From: Platynereis dumerilii
Taxonomy: Eukaryota; Annelida; Polychaeta; Phyllodocida; Nereididae
DNA length: 64,000 nt
NCBI GenBank assembly: GCA_026936325.1
Contig: JAPTHN010000002.1
Coordinates: forward strand, 9,114,408-9,178,407
Direction of reading: 5' to 3'
Shown here: in pieces, positions 21,782 to 32,882 of the stretch
Numbering within the stretch: position 1 is the stretch's first letter
Layout: each line of letters opens with the position of its first letter
Notes under the pieces: model-generated
What the model was told of the DNA's origin: nothing
The model's database searches: none
What the model saw: the letters and a program-made list of their open reading frames with translations, nothing else
Translations under genes and position numbers: made by a program

Positions 21782-23819
21782 TTAGGTCGAAGGAGCTTCG
21801 ATTTTTGCAGGTGATGAAGTGACATCATCATTGTTTACAACAGAGGAGGGCAAGGGAGCACTCGATTTGAAGAACCCAGTGTCAGTCGTGCTCTCCCTCA
21901 CAGTGATAGTCAGCATGTTGGAGGTGACGTCGGTGATCATGACTTTGTCAAGGGCTGCCTTGCTCTCAGGAGGGGGCGTCCAGAAGGCACGGGCATCTTC
22001 CTCGGGGCATTTATCCAGCAGGTCAAAGTCCTTGGGTCCCATGTGTGGAGAAGGACCGCGGGGAGAGGAGTTGGCCAGGGGAGCTGCATCAGAGGGGGTC
22101 ACGGGGGGACTGCCATTCTCCACAGGGGGGCTGGATTGGGCCAAAACTTCGGGTTGGCTGCTGTTAGTTTCCAGGGCAGCTTCAGGGTCCGGGGTTGGCT
22201 CTTGGGGACTACTGCCTTCCGGAATGACCACCTCCCCGTCCTGGCTCTCTTTCCTCCTCTTGGGGCTGCTGGGGGCCACCTCGGCACTTTCACTGGGCAA
22301 GTCAGGGGATTGCCTTTTCTGGGGCTCAGATGGGGTGTGTCCATTTGACTTGGCGGCTAAAGCCTTGGCAGCCAGCACAGTGGGGCAGTGGGCATTCACC
22401 TTGTCTTTTAGGCCAGGGGGTTTAGGCTTGAGCACTCCTGGGGGCCGCCCCCTCTTCCTGCCCCTTTTCTTGACAATGCTAGCAGCTTGTTTAGCAACAG
22501 CCACCAAGCCTGTCTTATTTTTCGGGGGCCTCCCCCTAGGTCTAGGCACGTGGCCAGGGGGGTGTTTTTTCTTGGATGATTTTTTTGGCCGTGGAATGAT
22601 GGCTTGGTTCTTCTTCTTCTTATCCTTCTTCTTGTCTTTCTGGTATTTCTTCTTCATGCTCTCAGGGATCTGCAGGGTGGAGGCTGACGAGGAGGAGGTC
22701 GTGGATGCTTGGCTGGGGGACCTCTCCCTCCGGGGGATATCGTCGGCCGTCAGGGTTCCCGCCGACGCCACAGCGGCGGCAGCTTCTGCCTCCCTCTCCC
22801 CTTCCCCCCTGTGGCTCCCTGCCCCAAGATCTGGCTTGAGATCGGTCGCAGCTGACAGCCCATCCTTTGACTGCTTGGACCCGTCTGATTTCTCTGAACT
22901 AGCTTTATCTCCTGCCTTGTCTTTGGATTGTTTTGATGTGTCAGTGGCGTCATCCTTCACGTCAGATGACGTCGACGTGTCATGACTTGAGGATGACGTG
23001 TTTAAAGTTCCGTCATTGTCATCTTCATCACTCGAATCATCATCTGCTCGTTTGGGTTCACTTTTCGAAGTTGATGGCCCAGGTTTTGGTCCCTGTTTGG
23101 GTGCAATAAGTCTCATTAAAGTCTACTTGATACCTCAACGAATTATAGACAATATAGCAACATTTTGATCGCGGAAATCATAAATCAGGGAAGGAAATCG
23201 AATTTTTTTCTGCAGATTTTTGCTGGATCCTACAAGATCAACAGCTAGAAAAAGTGTTTCTCACCTTGGATTTGTGTTTTTTAGGCTTAGGTCCCCTCTT
23301 GGCTCCCGTGGGCTCCCCTGTCCTTTGACTGCAACAGAAAACAAGTCTCTCAAAGAAATGTGCAAGCCACGCCGAACTCAATTTGAAAATGCAATGAAAA
23401 ACACGCAGGCCGTCGCCATGTTGTACAGAAGGCTACCCACCTCTCCCGGAATGCCTCCAACAATCGGCCATCTAGGATGTTTTCTTCGGGCTCCCAAGTG
23501 TTGTACCTGAAGCAAAACGTGTAGAAACACCTTGACTTTAACCCTACATAGTAATTTTGAGGGGGCATGACATATCAAATCGGATAACAGCGGAAATCCA
23601 GCATTGTTTTGACTGTTACTCACTTTTGGCTCCAACCTTTCCACTTGACTAAGTACTCGACGTGACCCTGCAAAGTAAGCAGTAGATTGTGAGCTGATGC
23701 ACTCGACTAAAGGCCAAACAACTACGGAATTAACGAGATGAACACCTTACCTTTCTAACACGTCGTTTCTGGATGCATTCAGCAGCAAATACACGTTCTC
23801 CCACGTCGGATAACTCCAT
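21782..23819 (-). CDS. CBX2-like: Polycomb chromobox protein, CBX2-like
   Basis: Reader subunit of Polycomb repressive complex 1: its chromodomain binds H3K27me3 and its C-box binds RING1, in the nucleus. Five coding exons: 23751-23819, 23624-23667, 23441-23506, 23265-23328 and 21782-23092, all with GT/AG borders and compatible phases (0, 2, 2, 0), giving about 517 residues. The start [20 protein letters not shown] matches vertebrate CBX proteins. Residues ~10-60 are the chromodomain ([20 protein letters not shown], then ENILDGRLL). RGPKPKKHK follows. The long disordered middle is Ser- and Lys-rich, with AT-hooks at ~264-272 (PRPRGRPPK) and ~290-300 (RKRGRPP). The C-box is at ~465-490 ([19 protein letters not shown], then GFFK). 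AT-hooks point to CBX2 among vertebrate paralogues; the gene is probably the single ancestor of CBX2/4/6/7/8. No break is seen. Confidence 0.93.
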
Positions 23820-24000
23820 ATTTTCATGGCGTGCTTTACTCCAAGCTTTGTGCATGGACCGACCGGCAGATGGCAAACGAGCCATCCCATAATAGTCTGG
23901 CGTGACGTCACGCTGCACGCGCCGATGGGGGGCCCTGGGTGGGGGCAAAGGGGGGGGGGGCGCTCATGGGGCTCAGGAGTGTCTCTGCTCTTGAAAGCGT
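23820..24000 (-). promoter_or_regulatory. GC-rich 5' flank of the CBX gene
   Basis: The 180 bp before the CBX start are much richer in CpG than the surroundings (GACGTCACGC, GCGCCGATGG, CGCTTTCAAG) and include a long G run at 23950-23960. It probably holds the 5' UTR and a TATA-less promoter. The reading frame stays open upstream of the chosen ATG, but the conserved start MELS argues against an extension. Confidence 0.45.
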
Positions 24001-25938
24001 TTTGGTAAGCTTTGGTATGAAAGTTTAATGAAACCAAATCATCAAATGTGACACCACTAATTGGTCAAATGCCAAAAAATTTGAAATATTTCTTTGACTC
24101 GTTCTTTTTACATCTAACCTATTTTTTTAAAACATGAATTCCATCTGTTGCAATATTAGTGTAATTAAGTGCATTTTACCAGATGAGCCCTTGCCTCTAA
24201 ATAGCCCACACTGGTGCTGATGGGGCGTAAAACACAAACTCACTCACTCACTCACTCACCAGATGAGCCCTGTATAACAAGTCTTATGGGCCAAGAATAC
24301 AAATTGTAGGAATGTCTGCTGGTCAGCTTTGATGTAAATTTATGGAAAAGCAAGACTTGCAGGGCCTGTTAATTATTCTTCTGAAACGCCAGTTTCATTT
24401 AAAAGTAGGCCTATAGTCTTTTGAATTTATGGTGTTTTCTTCTTCTGAGAGACTTTTTTTGTATTCTTATGATTAACCAAAAGACAAACCACAACAGGTA
24501 GCATGTTTGCCATTTGGAGAATGTTGGTCATTTTAAATCAAGAAGTCTATGATAAAGTTTTAAAATCAATCGATTTAGATTACAGAAAATTACTCCCTTG
24601 CATATTTTACATGTATTTAGATATAGGGGCTGATATAATGGACATAAATTGATGTAATCCGTATAGGAATCCCCAGCGCTGTCTCAGATTAAATGCTAAC
24701 AAACCAAGGATGAAAGTTTCGGACACTCTCTTGCAACTTGACAAATATTTCAATCTAGATAGGAAGACCCACCTTGACAATGCAGTTGTCAAGGATGGGA
24801 GACAAACCATAGGTTGAGCACTACACTTGCGACAAAGGAACGTGTCGCAGCTCTTTTGGGACTGTTTTGGGCCTAAATAAAGGTATGACTAGACAGCAAA
24901 TGCTTTAAAATATATTGTGTGAACATTTCAAAGCATTCCTGTACTTTAAAGCATCAAAATCGGCTGATTTTCGCTTATATAACAGCTGAAATGATGCACA
25001 TTTTGTGTTGGAAATTTGCATGATTCTATAACCGTTGATTTGTTTGTTGTTCATCTTTAATAAATTTGCAAACCTAATCTGAAACTGTGAAGTTTTGTAT
25101 TTCACACATTTTGTGGAAGTCATTTTCATAATCCCTGTTGCTCACACACAACAACAGTTTCATTTGGGGCATTCATGCAGTTTATACCTCCCAAGAATAG
25201 TGATTAATTGAAACCACATTTTAAACCTCTCACACTGCATTTCTTAAATTTCAGCAATTAGCTACTCACGTCTCTTTTTCTGTTTTGAAAGCACAAAAAA
25301 TTTAAAGACAGGGTAGGCTCACTCGAAGACTGCTGGCCCAGCAAGGAATAATGCTACTGACCTAAAAATACATACATTTAAAGTTGATATACAGGTCTAT
25401 CACTTTTTTAAAGGGGAACTTATTTTTATTGAACTGTTTATCTGTCTAATATTTTGAGAACACTTCGTTAATTATCAAATATTACAACTTTGGAGAAAGG
25501 TTTGTTCACAATCCTCTTTTCAAACATATGTGGCTATTCCAATGGACATGAACAATTTCACCATGCGGCGGAGCCACCAGCTGGGCCATACTTTACCAAG
25601 TGAATGGAGAAAATTTATTTCTCAATCATATTTAGCTGACAATTGAGGACATCTTTGGTAACATTTTCGCAGTTTTAAAAGTTCCATGGGTGACATTAAA
25701 AATGATTTGAGAGGAGTTTGAGCACTTTTGAAAAATAAACTTTAGCAAAAGTCAAAATTTTAAGAAATAGGGCTATGTGCACTCAATGTCTGCTGGCTTA
25801 CACGTTCACAATGTCAATATGCAGGCCTACAAACTGGCCAAATTTCATAGAATTCGGAATTAATGTTTTCATGACAGGGAACTTATTTCTTTTGAACTGC
25901 TTAGATAGACAGATAAATACACAGACAGACTGATACAC

Positions 25939-25971
<33 letters not shown>

Positions 25972-25980
25972 CAGATAGAC

Positions 25981-26067
<87 letters not shown>

Positions 26068-27299
26068 GTTGAAAACACCTCAGGTGAAACCAAATGACCT
26101 CTTATGTTGCTTTCTGTTCAGCGTTTGCTGTTTTCTGTTTGCAGTTTGTTGTCTTCTGTTTGTATTCTTGATTGATTGTTTGTTATCATCACCTATTTCT
26201 TGCAATGATTTCAAGAGTGCTCAGCCACAGGAATGTCCTCAGTCCACGTTGCCTGCAGCAACGTGCATGAAGACTGTGACCTTGGTCTAATTTCAATCCA
26301 ATCCAAAATACAAAAAAATCTTTTTTTTAAACATTATTGGACACTTTTGCCACATCCTGATCATGGCGCAGAGTAAGGGGGGATTTTCAAATAGTTTGTA
26401 TAATGATGACTTACAGGAAAGTTTTAAAAAAAACCAGCATTTTTAGCTTTTTATACCAGACCTTCCATGAAAGAATAATAGCCTTACAAATGCTTAGAAT
26501 CAATATCCAGCAACATAAAATCCGATGGCTTCTGGGGGCCTAATGCTTAGTCTATGCTTTAATATGGAAAATTATTTGAAATTAAAACTCTTGTTAGATC
26601 TATATGAATTTCTTGATACGGGTAAAATTCCTGAGAAGAACAAAGGGGGGGGGGAGGGAGATGACAGAGAAGGGGTGGGGCAGGAAGGTAATTCGGAGCT
26701 CATAGTGAAGAACATGGAACACCATAAAACTGTATCTTTCGTCTCCTGGGCTATAGTTAGTAGTGACTTCAAGATCGGATGTAAAAAAATATTTGAGTAG
26801 GCCTAGATATTGCCATTTTGAGGTTTCTGAAACCCCTTTGTAATATTTTTTGCTGGCTTTCTAAGTGTGGTCGAGGACGACGAGGGGTGCTAAAGCAAAC
26901 CTTTAACAGGGCAATCTTGTGTTATTTTTATTCATAAAGATATAATTTGTCTTTTTAAAAGTAGATTTAATAAAACTCTTTGACTTGACATAATTAATGC
27001 TGTGAAACTGGTGTCTGAGAGATGAAGTCTGTACTGGGATGAGTCTCAGACTGCGATTGGAGCAAGAGACATGCCCAGTTGCGGTCCAATGATGATGCAT
27101 TACTAAGGCCAGTGCATGGAACTCGTGCTTGCGTTGTTCGTGAAAGAGCCACAGGGGGAGCTAGTGTACTGACGTAGCCTTTATAGGTGATGCTGTTGCT
27201 GCTTCCAGAGATGGCACTGTGTTGTGGTTCCATATTGTAGAAAGCTATGGGGCTAATGTTTGGCTGAATTGAAGCAGCACTGTCTGTTATACATTACAC
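24001..27299. other. Intergenic region, CBX and Rab gene starts divergent
   Basis: No gene recognised. It contains a short-repeat tail near 24205-24260 (GGCGTAAAACACAAA then (CTCA)n, a common end of invertebrate SINE or MITE repeats) and a compound microsatellite (TAGA/TGAT) at 25920-26066. The CBX gene is transcribed leftwards and the Rab gene rightwards from its two sides. Confidence 0.5.
25920..26066. repeat. Compound microsatellite (TAGA)n(TTGA)n
   Basis: About 115 bp of TAGA with some CAGA units followed by about 35 bp of TTGA units. Long Leu/Tyr/Ser ORFs across it are artefacts. Confidence 0.95.
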
Positions 27300-27491
27300 T
27301 AATTGGTCGAGTGTGGGACTGTTGACTATCAGACTAGAAGAAGACATCTTCTGTTGCCATTACGTCACAATTGGTGGCATTACGACAAGAGAGACAATGG
27401 TGATGTTATTGGTACTGAGACAAGCACTACTTTTGATGGGATGCTACTAAAACCGATTGATCGACCCAGCAGCAAGGTTCCAGAGAATAAC

Positions 27492-27572
27492 ATGTCAAGT
27501 CAACCCATAGCCAATGGCCGAGATGGCTATGTTAGGGAGCCTATTGTCTATGATGAGAACATCATGCACAAG
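27492..27572 (+). CDS. RAB26/37: Rab26/37 GTPase, alternative first coding exon 1a
   Basis: The exon encodes MSSQPIANGRDG, then REPIVYDENIMHK and ends AAG|GTAGGT, phase 0. I link it to the Rab gene because its end (DENIMHK) resembles the end of the alternative first exon of human RAB37 as I remember it (FNDHVLHK), with a similar length (27 against 24 residues). It splices in frame to exon 2a at 50024, whose product ([15 protein letters not shown]) continues the human isoform. The ATG at 27492 has A at -3. An in-frame ATG at 27441 (MLLKPID...) would add 17 residues; a stop lies at 27300-27302. The intron to exon 2a would be 22.5 kb. Confidence 0.65.
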
Positions 27573-28199
27573 GTAGGTGATCCTCCAAATCATCTTCCAT
27601 TTCAACCTGTTATTATCATTCTGGCTCTTGGTTTCTGCTGCAAGGCTTCAGCCAACTGGATGGCTGGCAATCCCAAAGGCACTGAGGCAATGTAAATACA
27701 GCTGTTACGCAATATTGCATATACATTACTGCTGCCAAAGGGTAATTCCACAGCCTAATAAAAGATGTAATAGCTATGATATTAGCATCCAGATAGGTAT
27801 TTAAATACCATGTCCCTGCAAGCACTTGAGCTACACAACTACACAGATGTATCAATTTGCTTATTGGCCCATCCTTCTGAAATGGGCTGTACTAAAGTCC
27901 ACTATATAGATCGAGCTGCCATATATACAGTCCAATACCCTGATGTATACTGAACATCGATTTCCTATATATACTTTAAACTGCTTCCAGCAGAATCCAG
28001 CTTGTTACTGACATCCTTTGGAATTCTGTTGTTCTGCTCAGAAATGCAAATGTCCATACACACATGCAGTTGAGCACCTTGTGATAATTATAGGGCCTAG
28101 TCATTGTATTCTAGATCTTTAGGACGGACATGCATATTGTTCAACCTTTCATTTTAAATAGATATATATAACAATTAAAAAATATGTTTCATAATCAGA

Positions 28200-28443
28200 C
28201 CACTTTGGAATTTGGAACATTAACAGTTCTAAAGATCCAGTTCCTCAATCCTGTATAGTTACTATTACATCTTTTTTGTACAGAAATAAAATAATTATGC
28301 CACGAGAACTTGAATTTGCAACATACTATTGGCTTCTGTAGTGCCCATACATACTCTAAATACTCTGTATGCTTTATTTGAAAATTGTGAATTGCATTTT
28401 GTATTTTGGGTACTGATAAACTGAATTGAATTGAATTGAATTG
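28200..28443 (+). mobile_element. Probable LINE 3' end with GAATT tail
   Basis: The sequence ends in AATTGCATTTTGTATTTTGG, then ATAAACTGAATTGAATTGA. AT-rich 3' UTRs with short (TGAAT) repeats are typical of CR1/L2-type LINEs. No coding part is attached, so this is a 5'-truncated copy if real. Confidence 0.4.
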
Positions 28444-29208
28444 ACCCACATCCACTTCTCTCAATCTTTGGGGTCCACCTTAATCCTTGCAGCTGAGCTG
28501 CTTGGGAAGCTTCGGTTGCATCAATGCAGCATCATCCATTGCACGGTCCCACCACCACATGGATCCAAGCTCATAGCTGCTCAGCAAAGATGTATTTTGG
28601 GCTGCACTAGCATCCATCATGATGAAATGCCTATTGATCAATCCATCAAGGAAATCTGGATGATGGAATCTCGTTTCTTTTATTTTCCGCAGAGACAAAA
28701 CTCAGCCTCTCTCCAAGGCCACCTGCTGCTGGCGATGGCCTTGTGGTCCTAACACCTTAAAAAAGCAATATCAATCTACCTCTCTCTCCTCATTGGCACT
28801 CAGCTAATGGCTAATTGCTGATGATTACTCAGCTGAAAGGTCCTACATAAAACTTGTCACAATATATCGCTTCAACATCCCCAGTTTTCCCTTCATATCA
28901 AGTTCTTTCACTGATACCGACTGAAGCTCGCATGGATACACTGAAGTGATTTTTTTGTCAACAAAATTTTGGACCTGTTGTAATCATCCGTTCAAAAAGT
29001 TTTTTTTTTACATGGAATCCATATGGGAAATCTCTGCATGACCTCAACTGTAGGTGTGAACTGTGTGCATAATGATAAACAATCTTATGAGGTTCATACG
29101 TACATTTTTTAGTGACCTGTATATAGTAAAGTAGGAAATCCGTCCCCTCCCCCCAATACCAAACCCCACCCAGAGCCTTAGTAAAAGAACCACACCTTGT
29201 AAGTTGTA

Positions 29209-29590
29209 TTACTATGATAAGACCAAATGGGTATGGTGGTATTTTGAGATGTACTCCACGAGTTGAAGATATCCTGAGTCCTCTGTACCCACAAGTGCGT
29301 CAGCGCGAGTGGGTACAGAGGACTCATGATATCTTCACGAGTGGGAGTACATCTCAAAATACCACCATACAACCATTTGGTCTTATTTATACCCCATATT
29401 GTAACTCAGAAGAAAGCTGAACTTCACTCTGATGATCAATACTCAACAGTGGTCTAAGCCAATCAGAGCAGAGATAGCAGCTCAACTGATGATGTCACAA
29501 TGTTGTGACGTCACCATGGCCATGACGTCACAATGGTAAACAATGCAATGACATCATCGACAATGATCAAACCATTGAGTATACAAAAAA
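29209..29590. mobile_element. Palindromic MITE, copy 1
   Basis: A 171-bp hairpin (29218-29388) opens with AAGACCAAATGGGTATGGTG and returns as its complement, with centre GTGCGTCAGCGCGAG. A non-palindromic tail to about 29590 carries AGCCAATCAGAGCA and TGTTGTGACGTCACCATGG. The following unit repeats it in tandem. Confidence 0.75.
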
Positions 29591-29604
29591 CCATTGAGTA
29601 TACT

Positions 29605-30130
29605 ATAATAAGACCAAATGGGTATGGTGGTATTTTGACGTGTACTCCACGAGTTGAAGATATCCTGAGTCCTCTGTACCCAAGAGTGGAAGTACATGTC
29701 AAAATACCACCATACAGCCATTTGGTCTTATCTATACCCCATATTGTAGTTCAAAAGAAAGCTGAACTTCACTCAGTTGATTAATACTCAACAGTTGCCT
29801 CAGCCAATCAGAGCACAAATAGCAGCTCAACTAATGATGTCACAATGTTGTGACGTCACCATGGACATGGTAAACAATGCAATGACATCATGTGTGGCTC
29901 CACGGTACAGTGGGTAGCATCCCCGCCTTGTACACAAGAGGAAGTGGGTTCGATCCCCGCTCCGGCCATGTCCAGAGGTTATCACTATAATGATTGGTAT
30001 GATTGCCGTTCAGTATGGTGAGCGCCGGTGAGCAGATTTATCTGGAATGGGCGCTATATAAAATCATACTATATTATTATTATTATCATCAACAATGATC
30101 AAGCCATTGAGTATACAGCAAACCATTGAG
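29605..30130. mobile_element. Palindromic MITE, copy 2, with a SINE insertion
   Basis: A direct repeat of the preceding unit. Its hairpin is shortened (the loop and part of one arm are missing), its tail is similar, and a SINE sits at 29892-30084. The copy ends with CATTGAGTATAC, as does copy 1. Confidence 0.75.
29892..30084 (+). mobile_element. tRNA-derived SINE with target duplication
   Basis: An A-box-like CAGTGGGTAGCAT and a B-box GTGGGTTCGATCCCC define a tRNA-derived head. The body has GGTGAGCAGATTTATCTGG, and the end GCGCTATATAAAATC leads to a (TTA)n tail. Direct repeats ATCAT flank it (29887-29891 and 30085-30089). The uninterrupted site is visible in MITE copy 1 at about 29550-29560. 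Confidence 0.85.
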
Positions 30131-30140
30131 TATACAACGC

Positions 30141-30252
30141 AATTCCACATGGGATATATCCACTGCTTTTTCATGTGGTATTGTAAACGTTATGGGATAT
30201 AATACAATACCACATGGGATCCACTGCTTTTCCATGTGGTATTGTAAACATT
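30141..30252. repeat. Two tandem small hairpins
   Basis: Each is ACCACATGGGAT...CATGTGGT around TCCACTGCTTTT, followed by ATTGTAAAC. Probably a short MITE in duplicate. Confidence 0.65.
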
Positions 30253-30600
30253 AAGGGGTAGGCCTATATTAGTATAGACCTATTTCAATTACAACCATGT
30301 CACCATGTGCTCCATGTGCTCCATGCTTACCATGTGCTTGAAGCAGCTCTCCACGTGAGGAGGCGTCCTGCAGATGTTTGCCTAGCAACCAGATAGTCGC
30401 CATGTTGTTTGTTTTCGTGATGAAAATCACACAAAAAGCAATAGCCCCTAATTCCTGGGGTTTCTTGGGGTGGGGTCCTATATTAGCAAAGCATTTAAAG
30501 CAAAATCCCATTATGTATTGAGATGGATGGATGATTGGGGCTTTACATCCTCAAGATATTTATGCACAGTGGTAGGCTAATTAATTAATTAATTAATTAA

Positions 30601-30738
30601 CCCTTACTGGACTGGGCAGTTCAAACTAAACAATCTCCCAGGACGATTGTGACGTCACAAGCTGTTGTTTAGAGACATAAATGGTCCCTCAGGCAGCTAG
30701 CTAGGGATGCCATAAATGTCCTTTCAGTCCAGTAAGGG
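30601..30738 (-). mobile_element. 138-bp MITE, piggyBac-like, copy 1
   Basis: Ends CCCTTACTGGACTG and CAGTCCAGTAAGGG. TTAA flanks the left side; the right flank is TTTT, one or two changes from TTAA. Inverted relative to the copy at 41466-41604. Confidence 0.8.
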
Positions 30739-31250
30739 TTTTTAATACGGGCAGTAGGAGCTAGGCCATCATGCTTAGCAGAAACCAGATTATAAAGGGT
30801 TCTACAAAAATAAGTCCCCCTTACGAAAACTGGAATATCTCAAAGATCTCTTCTCCGATCTCTATGAAAATTAATCAGCCATAGTGGGCTTGTATATTGA
30901 CACTGTGTGTGTGTCATTGCAGCTTGATTGCTTCACTTTAGTCTGAGCAGGCACACACCGAATGCATGTAACCCTCATTTCAAAAAATTTGATTTTAAGT
31001 GTGTCAAAAAAATATTTTCAAAAAGATGCCCAAACTGCACTCAAATGAGTTGAATATCATCTAAGGAACCCAAAATTGGTTCCCAAAAAAGGTTTCCATT
31101 GTTCACCAAATAGGATGCAGAAATATTTTTTTTTCCAGTCCCTTGATGAAGTATATCAATTAAGCTTATGGCTCCCCCACTTGGTGAAATTGGTAGGGCT
31201 AATATCCTTGGAAAAGCCACAGATTTTTGAAAACAGGGGTAGATACACAT

Positions 31251-32882
31251 TAGGGTGGCCCTTAAAAAAAGTTTGAAATTTGTATGGGCCACCCTCAAAT
31301 GATGCCTATTTTGAAAAAAAGAGGCTGTGCAAAATCTCATTCAAATCGGTTAACATTTAGAGGTGGCCCACGGGCCTTGAAATTCTTGCATTTCAGTCGT
31401 GATTCCGTACTTTCGCCGACTCGCGGTATTGCATAACTAAGCCATTTAAAACATATACAACAATATAATTAGATTTTTTGAACAGGGCTGAATGAGAGCT
31501 TCAATTTGAATACCAACTTGGATGGTCTATACAATTCTGTATGAACCCCAACAGCCATACATCAGGAGTTATTTTCAAAATTGTTTGTTTTGATATATGA
31601 TGTCTCCGAATTCAATCTGGAGGCAGCAACTCTCGACCAGACCTTGTACAATGGATTACCAAGTGCTGAGGGTAGCTGCTTTTTCTGATCACTGTTTAAG
31701 GAAAATAATAAAAAAAGCTTTCATTGTCTGGGGTAGGAATAATTTCATGAAAGCTGTGATGATTTTGAGAAATGTAGCTACATAAAGAGTCAATGTGTTG
31801 ATTGTCAATGTGTTGGTTTTGACAAAAAAATCACAGAAACATCTAATTTTCTCATATTCTTTTATCAAAATTTTATGATTTTCCAACAGGACAGTTGGTG
31901 ATTCTTGTCCCATGGGGCCAGGAGGGTTAATTATGTCTCAGATTTAACAGCATTTCTTGTTATATTTTATTCACAAATTTGGTGTTTATTTGAATCTGGT
32001 TCTTCATTGCTCCTGACTGGCAAGTGGCTTATCAAGTTGTACCATAAAAACTGCTAGACCAATGAGTGACATGCTGGTTCTATTCAAGTCTACCAAATAT
32101 TGGCAAGATATTCTGACATGAAATTAATCACATATTATATAAAAAGGCAAATTCATTAACAATGGCATCATTGCAGGAAAAATTTCAAAGAGTGACTTTG
32201 ATATTATTCCCTAAGAATGCATTGGGGGAGTGTTATAAACTCATTTGGGACTGCTCTGGGCTTCCAAACACTGGGTTTGATCTAAAATTGACAGTCAATT
32301 GAACCCATATTCAATTTTTTCAGCATTTCTAATCATGCAGTTCATACTTATCCTGTCGTAATGATTAGTCTACCAGCCACATAAATGTGCGATATAAAGC
32401 CCTATCATTTTATTATGAAAGTGTTTTAATCTAAGGCTAAAACTACCTGCATTTGCTCTGTTGCACCCAATAACACTCCGTTAATTATCATCTGCCCAAA
32501 GAACAAATAATCTGAAATTTTAAAAAGCAAAATCAAGCGAACATGAGGTTTTCAGCAAATTTGCAGTTGAACATTCCAAGTATCAAATCATCACAGACCA
32601 TTCAAGTTGGTACTCAAATGAAGCTCTAATTAAGGCCAGTTCAACCATACCATTTGTATTGTTGTGTCATTTGAATTGTCTAAATAAATCAGAACCGTCA
32701 GTTGACAAAAGTAGAGAATTACGCTAGAAACATAAAAACTTCAAGGGCTGTGGGCCGCCTCTAAATGTTAATCGATTTGCCTGAAAATTTGCGTTTTTTT
32801 CCATAATTGGCACCATTTTAGAGGGTGGCCCACCAATATTTCAAACTTTTATTTTTTACTATGCTTTTAAGGGCCACCCTAA
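31251..32882. mobile_element. 1.6-kb foldback element related to 4284-5687
   Basis: The ends TTAGGGTGGCCCTTAAAA and TTTTAAGGGCCACCCTAA are inverted copies. Inverted matches continue inwards (31345 with 32750; 31500 with 32590, for example CCAACTTGGATGGTCT). The arms are more diverged than in 4284-5687 and the middle is unique AT-rich sequence without a gene. The first bases, TTAGGGTGG, are shared with that element. No clear target duplication remains, which fits an older insertion. Confidence 0.7.

Noticed and set aside
22099-22344. 81-codon minus-strand ORF within the CBX last exon
   Set aside because: Out-of-frame reading of CBX coding sequence.
21819-22985. A 388-codon plus-strand ORF across the CBX last exon
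   Set aside because: Antisense shadow of the CBX reading frame, which has conserved chromodomain exons and a C-box.
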